DNA from: Nitrolancea sp040255925
GTDB lineage: Bacteria; Chloroflexota; Chloroflexia; Thermomicrobiales; Thermomicrobiaceae
Length of the DNA stretch: 20,225 nucleotides
Reading direction: 5' to 3'
Assembly: GCA_040255925.1 (NCBI GenBank)
Contig: JBDZVX010000039.1
Location: 1-20,225 of the forward strand
Shown: positions 1 to 7,361 of the stretch, one piece after another
How positions within the stretch are numbered: the first letter of the stretch is position 1
Layout of the letters: each line of letters opens with the position of its first letter
Translations under genes and position numbers: made by a program
Notes under the pieces: generated by a model
What the model was told of the DNA's origin: nothing
Databases searched by the model: none
What the model saw: the letters and a program-made list of their open reading frames with translations, nothing else

Positions 1-68
1 GTCTGCGCGCCGTAGAGCACATCCTCCGGCACCGGTACCTCTCCGAGTGAGTCCCATTCAATCCGCAT
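1..68 (-). CDS. fumC: Class II fumarase/aspartase family, N-terminus only (partial)
   Basis: The minus strand read from the ATG at 68-66 gives MRIEWDSLGEVPVPEDVLYG followed by A-Q-T, running off the left edge. This is the conserved N-terminus of the class II fumarase / aspartate ammonia-lyase superfamily (R-I-E-x-D-S-L-G-E-V-x-V-P then L-Y-G-A-Q-T). Class II fumarase interconverts fumarate and malate in the TCA cycle; aspartase instead deaminates aspartate to fumarate. Twenty-two codons cannot fully separate the two, but D-S-L-G-E-V with Y-G-A-Q-T favours fumarase. The start is supported by GGGGAAG about 5 bases upstream. It lies 85 bases downstream of nuoI on the same strand, with an intrinsic terminator in between. 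Confidence 0.75.
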   Translation of the reverse strand, partial: MRIEWDSLGEVPVPEDVLYGAQ

Positions 69-80
69 GGCATCTTCCCC

Positions 81-122
81 AAAAACAGCAGACACGGAGG
101 CCCAAGTCCCGGCCTCCGTGTC
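81..122 (-). terminator. Strong intrinsic terminator between nuoI and the fumarase gene
   Basis: A perfect 12-bp inverted repeat (91-102 with 111-122, GACACGGAGGCC and its complement) closes an 8-base loop. Read on the minus strand it is followed three bases later by TGTTTTT (81-87), the usual U-tract. It should end the nuoG-nuoI transcript. The U-tract runs straight into the GGGGAAG ribosome-binding site of the fumarase gene, so the hairpin also sits in that gene's leader. Confidence 0.88.
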
Positions 123-153
123 TCGAATCGCTCTCATATCGAGGGTTGAACGC

Positions 154-585
154 TTATGATGCGTCCCACCAGGTTTCGTTCTGGGCGCCGATGCTGGCGA
201 GCTCGGTCTTGGTGTAGATCATCCCATCGCGCTCCTGGACCGAAAGCTCGTACTCGCCGCTCATCGTGATGGCGTCCACCGGGCAGACCTGCGCGCACAT
301 CCCGCAGAAGAGGCACCGGCCGGAGCGCAGGATGAACTCGGCAAGCTCGCGATCGCCCTCATCCGATGGTACGACGTTCATCTCCAGGCAGCTCGTTGGG
401 CAAATCCGCGCACACAAGCCGCAGGCGACACAGAGCGCCTCACCGGTCTCCGGATCGGCCCGGAGCGACGGAAGGCCACGGAACCGGGGCGCCATCTGCC
501 GGCGCTCGTCCGGATACTGAATCGTGAGATTTGGGCGCGGGACGCGCTTGAGCGTAACCCAGAATCCCTTGACTTCATCCAACAT
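154..585 (-). CDS. nuoI: NADH-quinone oxidoreductase subunit I (2x[4Fe-4S])
   Basis: NuoI is the small ferredoxin-like subunit of complex I that carries clusters N6a and N6b and passes electrons towards the quinone site. The 143-residue protein has two classic 4Fe-4S signatures: Cys52-x2-Cys55-x2-Cys58-x3-Cys62 (C-V-A-C-G-L-C...C-P) and Cys91-x2-Cys94-x2-Cys97-x3-Cys101 (C-L-F-C-G-M-C...C-P). The opening K-G-F-W-V-T-L-K and the R-F-R-G-L-P segment before the first cluster are typical of NuoI. The ATG at 585 follows GGAGGA about 10 bases upstream. Length is slightly short for the family but complete. It lies 55 bases after nuoG and is probably co-transcribed with it. No other complex I subunit is present in the window. 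Confidence 0.95.
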   Translation of the reverse strand: MLDEVKGFWVTLKRVPRPNLTIQYPDERRQMAPRFRGLPSLRADPETGEALCVACGLCARICPTSCLEMNVVPSDEGDRELAEFILRSGRCLFCGMCAQVCPVDAITMSGEYELSVQERDGMIYTKTELASIGAQNETWWDAS

Positions 586-640
586 CGCTGCTCATTCCTC
601 CGCGCTAGTCGCCGTTACGCGCTCGCAAGCTGTCGTCTGG

Positions 641-3037
641 CTAGTCGGCGATGAAGTTCACTTCCTGCGGGGCGAGCCCCTCACCCACTCGCAGGAATAC
701 CGTCTGCTGGGTACCGAATGACCGGACCGGCCACTGCATCGGCCCCCGCTCAAGCCGCGGTAACGAGACGCCGCCATAGATCGGGGCCAGCCGTGAAATC
801 TCCTCCATGATCATCGACGGGTGCGGGTGCGCTAGGTTGTACCCGAGCCTGCGGGCCAATTCCTGGAGGATCCAGACCGCGCTATGGCCATCACCCGGCG
901 GCGCGATCGCGTAGCGGACCCGCTGGATCGTCCGGTCCGCGCTGGTAAAGGTCCCGTCCTTCTCCATGAACATCGCGCCCGGCAAGACGATATGCGCCAG
1001 TTCGGCTAGCGGGCCCCGGTGGACGTCCTCGACCACCAGGAACTCCAGCTTGGGTAGGACCGCCAGCAATGGCTCGTCAAGCCCGTAGCTGTAAGCGTGG
1101 TTCCCGGCCGCGATATACATCGCCTTGATCTCGCCGCGCTCGATCGCGTCGATCATCTCAGACATCCCGAGACCGGCGTGCGTGGGCAGCGACCGGACCG
1201 GCTTGAAACCATTCTGCGGCACAGGGGCATCGTTCCAACGGGGAAGCCAGGCCGCCTCGAACTTGCGGCGCATCTCGGGATCATCGACCGCCTGGTACCC
1301 AGGATAGAAATCAGGGTGACAGCCCATATCGGTCGCACCTTGGATATTGGCCTGACCGCGGAACGCGATCACACCACCGCCGGCCCGGCCGATGTTCCCG
1401 GTTAGCAGGGCGAGATTGTTCAACGCCACCGCCGCCGGATAGGCATCGCCATCCTTATCAGTCGCCAGCGTATGGCAAATCGAGCTTGCCGGGTAGGACC
1501 CTGGTTCCCGACCATCGATCTCCCCGATACCGCCGGTCGCATAGAGGAGCGCCGCCTCGCGAATCATCGCCGCGCTCACGCCGGTCGTCCGCTCGACCCG
1601 CTCCGGCGTGAACTCGTCTAGCCGGCGCTTCCAGCCATTGAGCGACCGATCCTTGCCGGCCTCCGGCCCGATCAACCCTTCATTCAAAATGACATTGGCG
1701 ATCGCGTTGATGACCGCGACTTCCCCACCTTCCGGCGGCTTGATCCAGATCCTGGCACGGTCGCACAAGGGGAAATGGTCGCGGCTGACGACGATGATCT
1801 TCGCCTCGCGATAATGTCGCGTCCAGTAGAGCCAGTAGCTCCCAACCGGAGCCGACGCGCCGATATCCGGTCCAACCACGAGCACGCAGTTGGCGTCGCT
1901 GAACATCTCCTGCATCGAGTTCGTACTGGTTGGCCTCCCGAGCGAATCCAGGAGCGCGAGATCGACCCGCCGCTGATTGGCATTCATCAGGCGATCGATA
2001 TTGTTGCTGCCCATGACCGCGCGGGTGAACTGCTGAAGGAGATAGTTCTCCTCGTTGGTGTTGTCCGGAGAGGCCAGTGCCGCGAAATGCTCGCCTTGAT
2101 AGTGGAGAAGCTTTTCCGCGACGATCTCCATCGCCTCATCGAGATCCACCTCGACGAGGCCATCCGGCTCACGCACGAAGGCCGAATCGAGACGGTTCGG
2201 GTTTTGGACCTGCTCGTAGCCCCATTTACCACGTTCGCAGGTGTAGCCATGATTGACCCCACGGTCCCAGAGATGGGTAACCCGCCGGACCAGGCCGCGG
2301 TTGTGCTCGACGTTCAGTGTGCAGCCAACGTCGCAGAAGCCGCAAATCGTCTCGGTCGCGTCCAGCTCCCAGGGATGATGGCCGAACTTCCGGTCGGTCA
2401 GTGCGCCAACCGGACAGACGGCAATACACATCCCACAAGACGTGCAAGTGGTATCCCGGAGATCGGTTCCATAGGCGGTGCCGATCTCCGCCTCCAGACC
2501 ACGGCCAAGCACTTCGATCGCGGTCACGCCCACCACTTCATCACAGACGCGGGTACAGCGGGCGCAGATAATGCACCGGTCCCACTTGTAATCGATGAGA
2601 TCGCTTAGGTGCTTGTAGGGCTTCGCGATCTTCGGTCGCCGGTAGGGATTGGAATGCACGTTGTGCAGGTAGGTGTTGTCCTGGAGGTAACACTCGCCTG
2701 ACTTGTCACAGGTCGGGCAGTCGAGCGCGTGATCGACCAAATACATGCGCAGCACGAACTGGCGCGCTTCGAGAACGGCTGGGGAATGCGTCAGGACTTC
2801 CATCCCCTCGCGCGCCTGCGCGGCGCAGGATTCGACCAAGCCACCCCGGCGTCCGAGGATCTCCACCGTGCAAATCCGGCACGAGCCCCACGGGCGGAGC
2901 AACGGCTGGTAGCAGAGGTTTGGAACCTCAATACCCAGCATCTGGCTTGCGTCGAGGATCGTCGTGCCCTCCGGCACCGTTACGTCTTCCCCGTTGATCT
3001 TGAGCGTAACGAGTTTCTGCTCCGACTTGACGACCAT
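641..3037 (-). CDS. nuoG: NADH-quinone oxidoreductase subunit G, formate-dehydrogenase-like
   Basis: This is the large iron-sulfur subunit of the complex I peripheral arm. With the start at 3037 (M-V-V-K-S-E, preceded by GAGGAGG) it has 798 residues, close to Thermus Nqo3. In order: a 2Fe-2S ferredoxin domain (Cys42, 53, 56, 71); the His-Cys cluster motif (H103, C107, C110, C116); two 4Fe-4S sets (C155/158/161/165 and C198/201/204/208); the molybdopterin-family 4Fe-4S set (C232/235/239/267); then a body strongly resembling formate dehydrogenase alpha (T-N-E-E-N-Y-L-L-Q near 328, N-I-Q-G-A-T-D-M-G, Y-P-G-Y-Q). The catalytic Cys/Sec-His segment of formate dehydrogenase is replaced (around 345-375) and the protein ends before the usual C-terminal molybdopterin-binding domain. 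The frame stays open upstream to 3178, but that extension looks non-conserved. An automatic pipeline might call it formate dehydrogenase alpha. Confidence 0.92.
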   Translation of the reverse strand: MVVKSEQKLVTLKINGEDVTVPEGTTILDASQMLGIEVPNLCYQPLLRPWGSCRICTVEILGRRGGLVESCAAQAREGMEVLTHSPAVLEARQFVLRMYLVDHALDCPTCDKSGECYLQDNTYLHNVHSNPYRRPKIAKPYKHLSDLIDYKWDRCIICARCTRVCDEVVGVTAIEVLGRGLEAEIGTAYGTDLRDTTCTSCGMCIAVCPVGALTDRKFGHHPWELDATETICGFCDVGCTLNVEHNRGLVRRVTHLWDRGVNHGYTCERGKWGYEQVQNPNRLDSAFVREPDGLVEVDLDEAMEIVAEKLLHYQGEHFAALASPDNTNEENYLLQQFTRAVMGSNNIDRLMNANQRRVDLALLDSLGRPTSTNSMQEMFSDANCVLVVGPDIGASAPVGSYWLYWTRHYREAKIIVVSRDHFPLCDRARIWIKPPEGGEVAVINAIANVILNEGLIGPEAGKDRSLNGWKRRLDEFTPERVERTTGVSAAMIREAALLYATGGIGEIDGREPGSYPASSICHTLATDKDGDAYPAAVALNNLALLTGNIGRAGGGVIAFRGQANIQGATDMGCHPDFYPGYQAVDDPEMRRKFEAAWLPRWNDAPVPQNGFKPVRSLPTHAGLGMSEMIDAIERGEIKAMYIAAGNHAYSYGLDEPLLAVLPKLEFLVVEDVHRGPLAELAHIVLPGAMFMEKDGTFTSADRTIQRVRYAIAPPGDGHSAVWILQELARRLGYNLAHPHPSMIMEEISRLAPIYGGVSLPRLERGPMQWPVRSFGTQQTVFLRVGEGLAPQEVNFIAD

Positions 3038-3061
3038 CGTGTTGGTCCCGCCTCCTCGCTC

Positions 3062-3111
3062 CGGGGACAACCCCGTCCCGACGGTCTCCACCAGGCCGGC
3101 CGGCCTAGTGG
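3062..3111 (-). promoter_or_regulatory. GC-rich hairpins in the nuoG leader
   Basis: Two adjacent dyad symmetries lie 25-75 bases upstream of the chosen nuoG start. The outer one (3088-3111) is a 24-base palindrome with a perfect 14-base core AGGCCGGCCGGCCT and one mismatched pair per arm. The inner one (3062-3075) is CGGGG-ACAA-CCCCG, and it can alternatively pair with the neighbouring CCCGTCCCG. The sequences are seen directly; a role in translation control or attenuation of nuoG is inference. Confidence 0.35.
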
Positions 3112-3659
3112 GCGCCCCGAACCGGCTCGCCTTCCTGCCGAACGTTGGACTACCCGATACCGGAACGGCCGCAGGCAAACCCTGGGCCGTAATTCCACTG
3201 GCTCGTCATTTCCTGCTTCACCGGCTGCCGAATGAAAGACCCCGGCCCCGCCCGTGATACCACGCTGATCTTATCACAGGTTCGATGCGCATTTCACGAT
3301 CGTCATCATGAATCTTCACCCATCGCGCATTCCGGTATACCCCCGCGCGATGATGTCCGGCGCGTCAATCAAAGGAACTCCTGGCATCCGCGGCCGATGT
3401 GTGAGGATGGCACGGGCCTTGCATCCATTGGGGATACGTACCGCCTGGAGCACCGCGGCCAGAGGAAGGATTTTTGTGAAGCATGGCAGTTCACTCGACC
3501 AAATACGTCTTCTCCTGGCGCGGTACGGCTTCGGAATCAGCCCCCGGGTGGTCGCCGGCGAGGCTGAGACGTACAGGGACGGCCGGGTGCCCGAGCGGAT
3601 AGAACCTATCACGCTCATCCAGGCCGGCCGGACGGGAATAGTGAGCTGGCAATCACTCA

Positions 3660-3700
3660 GGCGCGCTTGCGAGCGCCGGGATTGCGGTGACTAAAGGAGG
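3660..3700 (+). promoter_or_regulatory. Leader hairpin and strong RBS of the SnoaL-like gene
   Basis: AAAGGAGG at 3693-3700 is a near-perfect Shine-Dalgarno sequence four bases before the ATG at 3705. It fixes this start over the in-frame ATG at 3687, which lies before it. A stem GGCGC/GCGCC (3660-3664 with 3673-3677) stands just upstream in the leader. Confidence 0.6.
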
Positions 3701-3704
3701 TCAT

Positions 3705-4154
3705 ATGTCAGCAGGTCTTACGCCGGAAGAACAGAATATGGAATTGGTGCGCACCTTTATAGAGGATGCACTCAATCAGGGCAAGCTAGACGTGGTTGAC
3801 CGGTGTTTCGCCGATAACTTTGTCGACCACCATGGGATTCCGGGAATGGAACACGGCCGCGACGGCGTCAAGCAGGCGATCAACGCGTTCAGAACCGCGT
3901 TCCCGGATCTTCACTTCACCATCGATGGCATGATGGGCGAGGGAAACAAGGTCGTCGTTCGCTGGACCGGCAGCGGCACCTTCAGTAAGGAATTTCTTGG
4001 CAATCCCCCAGCCAATAAGCCTCTGACCGTGGCCGGTGTCGACATCATTCGTATGGAGAACGGGAAGATCGCCGAGCGCTGGGCAAGTTATGACTACTTC
4101 GGCGTGCTCCTACAGCTCGATATGGTTCCGGAGCCGGCGAAGCTCCCACGGTAA
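3705..4154 (+). CDS. SnoaL-like / ester cyclase family protein
   Basis: A 149-residue protein of the NTF2-like SnoaL (polyketide cyclase/ester cyclase) family, small cone-shaped barrels found as enzymes or ligand-binding proteins. Visible family marks are the N-terminal helix (N-M-E-L-V-R-T-F-I-E), the F-A-D-N-F-V-D-H-H segment (36-43), G-x-D-G-V-K at 51-56, F-R-T-A-F-P-D-L-H-F (62-71), V-V-V-R-W-T-G-S-G-T (83-92), and the closing D-I-I-R-M-E-N-G-K-I-A-E-R-W (113-126). There is no signal peptide. The substrate cannot be read from the sequence. The gene appears monocistronic: it has its own strong ribosome-binding site and is followed by an intrinsic terminator. Confidence 0.88.
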   Translation: MSAGLTPEEQNMELVRTFIEDALNQGKLDVVDRCFADNFVDHHGIPGMEHGRDGVKQAINAFRTAFPDLHFTIDGMMGEGNKVVVRWTGSGTFSKEFLGNPPANKPLTVAGVDIIRMENGKIAERWASYDYFGVLLQLDMVPEPAKLPR

Positions 4155-4225
4155 CCGCGTGAACGGTAGGGTCGGCGAGGCTATCCGCGTTATCGCTCCA
4201 CGGATCGATGGCCGAACGAATGAAT

Positions 4226-4264
4226 GACGTGGCCTGGAATTATTCGGGCCACGTCGTCTTTTTG
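4226..4264 (+). terminator. Intrinsic terminator after the SnoaL-like gene
   Basis: A perfect 9-bp stem, GACGTGGCC (4226-4234) with GGCCACGTC (4247-4255), closes a 12-base loop and is followed by GTCTTTTTG (4256-4264). It lies about 70 bases after the stop codon and separates this gene from gatB. Confidence 0.88.
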
Positions 4265-4343
4265 CCGGATGCATCTGCCACCGTACCGGCCTCAACCATC
4301 AATCACAAGATACCGTCGATATTAATGGCTCTGTATCCATTAG

Positions 4344-4378
4344 CTGGACGATCATGTCCAGCGTTCCGCTGCTATACT
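4344..4378 (+). promoter_or_regulatory. Extended -10 promoter of gatB with upstream inverted repeat
   Basis: TGCTATACT (4370-4378) is an extended -10 element (TGn plus TATACT). No good -35 stands at the usual distance, as expected for extended -10 promoters. A perfect 6-6-6 inverted repeat, CTGGAC-GATCAT-GTCCAG (4344-4361), occupies the -35 position and could be an operator. The leader to the GTG start would be about 36 bases. The operator role is inference. Confidence 0.5.
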
Positions 4379-4420
4379 TACGATGGCTAGCTGCCGGCGC
4401 TGGTACAACGGAGTGCATAG

Positions 4421-5905
4421 GTGGAATTCGAAACCGTTATTGGGCTAGAGGTTCACGCTCAGCTTCTCACGCGATCGAAGATGTACTGCGGGTGCTCGGC
4501 TGATTATGCTTCGGCACCGCCCAATACCCACGTTTGCCCGGTCTGCCTCGGTTTACCTGGCGCGCTGCCGGTCATCAACCGGGAGGCGGTCGCCGGCACC
4601 ATCATGACCGGACTCGCATTGAACTCAACGATCCCCTCCTTCAGCAAGTTCGACCGGAAGAACTATATCTACCCCGACCTGATGAAGGGGTATCAGATCT
4701 CCCAGTATGACTTTCCACTCTGTGTGGCCGGTCAGCTCGACTTCGAGGTCGATGGGCGCCCGGTTCGCGTGAACATCACGCGGGTCCACTTGGAGGAAGA
4801 CACCGCCCGGCTAGTGCATCGAAATGGGCATGGAGAGAGCTACAGCCTGGTCGATGTCAACCGCTCCGGTGTCCCGCTGATGGAAATTGTCAGCGAGCCC
4901 GATCTCCGCTCACCGGAGGATTCTCGGATGTACCTGATGGCGCTCCGGCAGATCCTGCGGTATATCGGCGTGTCGAGCGGGAACATGGAAGAGGGTGCGT
5001 TCCGGGTCGACGCCAACATCTCCCAGCGGAGCGTGGATGGCTCGATCGTTGGGCCGAAAGTCGAGATCAAAAACATGAACAGTTTCCGGGCGGTGGAACG
5101 GGCACTCGCCTATGAAGTCGACCGGCAGCGCGAGGCGCTCCGATCCGGAACCCGGCTGCACCAGGAGACTCGTGGCTGGGTCGAGGAACTCGGTATCACC
5201 GTCTCCCAGCGATCCAAAGAACACGCCCACGACTACCGCTACTTCCCCGAACCGGATCTCCCACCGCTGCTCGTGACCGAGGCCGAGGTGGATGCGATTC
5301 ACCAGCAGATGCCGGAACTGCCAGCCGCGCGACGGGAACGGTTCGTCCTCCAGTACAGCCTGTCCCCTTCCGAGGCAGCGCTGCTGACCGAAGAACAAAA
5401 TATCGCCAACTACTTCGAGGCGACCATCTCAGGTGGCGAAGCACGCCAGGGGGAGACCCAAGAAGCCGAGATCAAGAACCTCGCCCGCCGCGCGGCGATC
5501 TGGATCACCGGCGAGATCTTCGCCCTCATGCGCGATCGCGGTCTCGCAATCGAGCAGATCACCATCAGCCCGGCACAGCTTCGCGCGCTGATCGAGCTGG
5601 TGGAAAACAAGACCATCAATACCCGGACGGCGAAGGATGTCCTGATCGCCGTCCATGAGACCGGGAAAAACCCGGACGTTCTAGTCGCCGAACGGGGCCT
5701 CGCTCAGGTGAGCGACACCGGACGGCTCCAGGAAGTGATTCAAACGGTTCTCAGTGAGAACCCGGCAGCCGTGGCCGACTACCGGAGAGGGAAAAAAGCC
5801 GCGGTTGGATTCCTGATCGGCCAAGTCATGCGCCAGATGCGCGGGACCGCGAATCCCGACCTGGCCAGGCAATTACTTGTGGAGGCACTCGGCGCCAACG
5901 ATTGA
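4421..5905 (+). CDS. gatB: Aspartyl/glutamyl-tRNA(Asn/Gln) amidotransferase subunit B
   Basis: GatB is the kinase/tRNA-binding subunit of GatCAB, which amidates Glu-tRNA(Gln) and Asp-tRNA(Asn) in organisms lacking GlnRS and/or AsnRS. The 494-residue protein has the usual length and all the landmarks: the opening V-I-G-L-E-V-H-A-Q-L, the zinc-site cysteines C23, C25, C39 and C42, the signature Y-P-D-L-M-K-G-Y-Q-I-S-Q-Y-D, the V-D-V-N-R-S-G-V-P-L-M-E-I-V segment, K-N-M-N-S-F-R-A-V, and the C-terminal YqeY-like tail G-F-L-I-G-Q-V-M. The start is GTG with GGAG seven bases upstream. GatA and GatC are not in the window, so the complex is encoded at more than one locus. Confidence 0.97.
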   Translation: MEFETVIGLEVHAQLLTRSKMYCGCSADYASAPPNTHVCPVCLGLPGALPVINREAVAGTIMTGLALNSTIPSFSKFDRKNYIYPDLMKGYQISQYDFPLCVAGQLDFEVDGRPVRVNITRVHLEEDTARLVHRNGHGESYSLVDVNRSGVPLMEIVSEPDLRSPEDSRMYLMALRQILRYIGVSSGNMEEGAFRVDANISQRSVDGSIVGPKVEIKNMNSFRAVERALAYEVDRQREALRSGTRLHQETRGWVEELGITVSQRSKEHAHDYRYFPEPDLPPLLVTEAEVDAIHQQMPELPAARRERFVLQYSLSPSEAALLTEEQNIANYFEATISGGEARQGETQEAEIKNLARRAAIWITGEIFALMRDRGLAIEQITISPAQLRALIELVENKTINTRTAKDVLIAVHETGKNPDVLVAERGLAQVSDTGRLQEVIQTVLSENPAAVADYRRGKKAAVGFLIGQVMRQMRGTANPDLARQLLVEALGAND

Positions 5906-6013
5906 GATCGACTCCGGCTTTACAGTAGAGGTGTGCGGCCTCCGGTACATGTCGCGCCGAGAGCGATTCCGGGCTGACATTTCAGTGTGGCGGGGTCTGG
6001 AAGGGAATGAGGA

Positions 6014-7285
6014 ATGGTAATCGAAGAGGTGGCTCGCGGCGAGCAACCGAGCCTCTTTGATGTCGCCGTCGAGCAGTTCAATACAGCTGCTGATGTCATT
6101 GGGCTCGATGACGACATGCGGCGCGTCCTTAGCACCTGTAAGCGAGAGCTGACCGTCAATTTCCCGGTTGAGATGGACGACGGCTCAGTGCAGGTATTTA
6201 CCGGACACCGGGTTCAGCACAATATCGCGGCCGGCCCATCCAAGGGTGGCATCCGCTATCATCCGGACGTCACACTCGATGAGGTCAAGGCCCTGGCGAT
6301 GTGGATGACCTGGAAGTGTGCCGTGGTCGGCATTCCCTTCGGCGGCGGCAAAGGTGGTGTCCGGGTCAACCCGAAATTCCTTTCCCAGAGTGAGATTCAA
6401 AACCTCACCCGGCGGTTCACCACCGAGATCTCACCCCTGCTCGGACCCTACAGCGATGTCCCAGCGCCGGATGTCAATACCAATCCCCAAGTCATGGCCT
6501 GGATTATGGATACGTATAGCATGCACAGCGGTGCCGCCTCGCCGGCGGTTGTCACCGGGAAGCCACTCCTCCTCGGGGGATCGGAGGGGCGGTTCGAAGC
6601 GACCGGACGGGGCGCTGTCTTCGCCATTGAAGAGGCGGCCCGCGCCTATGATATCGACCTCAGCACCTCCCGCGCGGTGGTCCAGGGATTCGGGAACGGC
6701 GGCTCGGTTGCCGCGCGGCTCCTCAGCTTGCTCGGACCCAGAGTGGTCGCGGTCAGTGATTCTCACGGCGGCATTTACAACCCCAACGGGCTGGATATCC
6801 AGGCGGTTCTCGAGCACAAGCACGAAACGAACAGCGTCCTCGGTTTTCCCGATGCTGAGAACGTGACGAACGAGGAGTTGCTTGAGCTCGACTGTGACAT
6901 TCTTGTCCCGGCCGCGCTTGAAGGACAGCTTACCGGTGAGAACGCGCCGCGGATACAAGCCCGGCTGATCGCCGAGGTGGCCAACGGCCCAACCACTCCG
7001 GAAGCGGACCAGATTTTTGAAGACCGCGGGGTGATCCTGCTTCCCGATATCTACGCGAATGCCGGTGGCGTGACCGTCTCCTACTTTGAGTGGGTGCAGG
7101 GCCTTCAGTCGTTCACCTGGACCGAGGAAGAAGTCAACGACCGGCTTCGCCGGATTATGACCAAGAGCTTCGCCGCGGTTCATGCCACCGCTGAGCGGTA
7201 TGGGACCAGCCTGCGAACGGCCGCCATGGCACGAGCAATCGAGCGAGTGGCCGAGTTCACCCGGATTCGCGGCGTCTATCCGTAG
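6014..7285 (+). CDS. gdhA: Glu/Leu/Phe/Val family dehydrogenase, probable glutamate dehydrogenase
   Basis: A 423-residue hexameric-type glutamate dehydrogenase, linking 2-oxoglutarate and ammonia to glutamate in the cytoplasm. The catalytic half has G-P-S-K-G-G-I-R (Lys77), the K-A-L-A-M-W-M-T-W-K segment (to Lys101) and P-F-G-G-G-K-G-G with the expected catalytic Lys113, then D-V-P-A-P-D-V-N-T. The nucleotide-binding half carries G-F-G-N-G-G-S-V-A and V-S-D-S-H-G-G-I-Y; whether it uses NAD or NADP is not decided. The sequence is closest in style to RocG/GudB-type enzymes. Start choice: GGAAGGG at 5999-6005, eight bases before the ATG. It follows gatB by 108 bases in the same direction and may or may not share its transcript. 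Confidence 0.95.
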   Translation: MVIEEVARGEQPSLFDVAVEQFNTAADVIGLDDDMRRVLSTCKRELTVNFPVEMDDGSVQVFTGHRVQHNIAAGPSKGGIRYHPDVTLDEVKALAMWMTWKCAVVGIPFGGGKGGVRVNPKFLSQSEIQNLTRRFTTEISPLLGPYSDVPAPDVNTNPQVMAWIMDTYSMHSGAASPAVVTGKPLLLGGSEGRFEATGRGAVFAIEEAARAYDIDLSTSRAVVQGFGNGGSVAARLLSLLGPRVVAVSDSHGGIYNPNGLDIQAVLEHKHETNSVLGFPDAENVTNEELLELDCDILVPAALEGQLTGENAPRIQARLIAEVANGPTTPEADQIFEDRGVILLPDIYANAGGVTVSYFEWVQGLQSFTWTEEEVNDRLRRIMTKSFAAVHATAERYGTSLRTAAMARAIERVAEFTRIRGVYP

Positions 7286-7312
7286 CCATTCCTCGCCAAT
7301 CAATTTCCAGTG

Positions 7313-7361
7313 CGGCTGGAAGTGATGTGCTTCCAGCCGTCGCGGTTCTCTGAGCAACCGC
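7313..7361. terminator. Tandem hairpins between convergent gdhA and trkA
   Basis: A perfect 10-bp stem, CGGCTGGAAG (7313-7322) with CTTCCAGCCG (7330-7339), 7-base loop, is followed at once by a second stem GCGGTT (7342-7347) with AACCGC (7356-7361). Neither strand shows a proper T-run after it. The position, 27 bases after the gdhA stop and between convergent genes, suggests a transcript-end structure rather than a classical intrinsic terminator. Confidence 0.5.

Larger units (their letters stand above)
3038..3704. other. 667-base stretch without a convincing gene
   Basis: This is the divergent intergenic region between nuoG (minus) and the SnoaL-like gene (plus). A plus-strand open frame at 3308-3694 (128 codons) resembles no family I know, has no evident ribosome-binding site and looks like chance. 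Visible structure: GC-rich hairpins at 3062-3111; an inverted repeat GTGATA/TATCAC (3254-3259, 3272-3277); GTGAA/TTCAC (3476-3480, 3490-3494); a small hairpin GATAG-AAC-CTATC near 3598-3610; and a hairpin just before the SnoaL ribosome-binding site. The 13-mer CCAGGCCGGCCGG occurs twice (3091-3103 and 3619-3631). Both flanking promoters probably lie here, but I could not pick convincing -35/-10 pairs. Confidence 0.6.

Noticed and set aside
1775..2608. 277-codon plus-strand open frame across nuoG
   Set aside because: Antisense shadow of nuoG's conserved iron-sulfur region.
641..3037. Annotation as an active, selenocysteine-type formate dehydrogenase
   Set aside because: No in-frame TGA or cysteine stands in the catalytic position, and the C-terminal cofactor-binding domain is absent.
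3038..3178. In-frame N-terminal extension of nuoG (47 codons)
   Set aside because: The extension is Pro/Gly/Arg-rich and unlike NuoG; the ATG at 3037 has GAGGAGG upstream and begins right at the ferredoxin domain.
3582..3600. tRNA-like start (GCCGGGTGCCCGAGCGG)
   Set aside because: No anticodon arm, T-loop (GTTCGA-type) or acceptor complement follows at the right distance.
3545..3640. TPP-riboswitch-like pieces (GGGTG, GGCTGAGA, then AACCTATC and GACGGGAA)
   Set aside because: The required ACCC strand, the CUGAU and GGAUAAU segments and the normal spacing are missing, and the downstream gene is not thiamine-related.
3308..3694. 128-codon plus-strand open frame
   Set aside because: No ribosome-binding site, no family resemblance, and it spans several hairpins; probably chance in GC-rich DNA.
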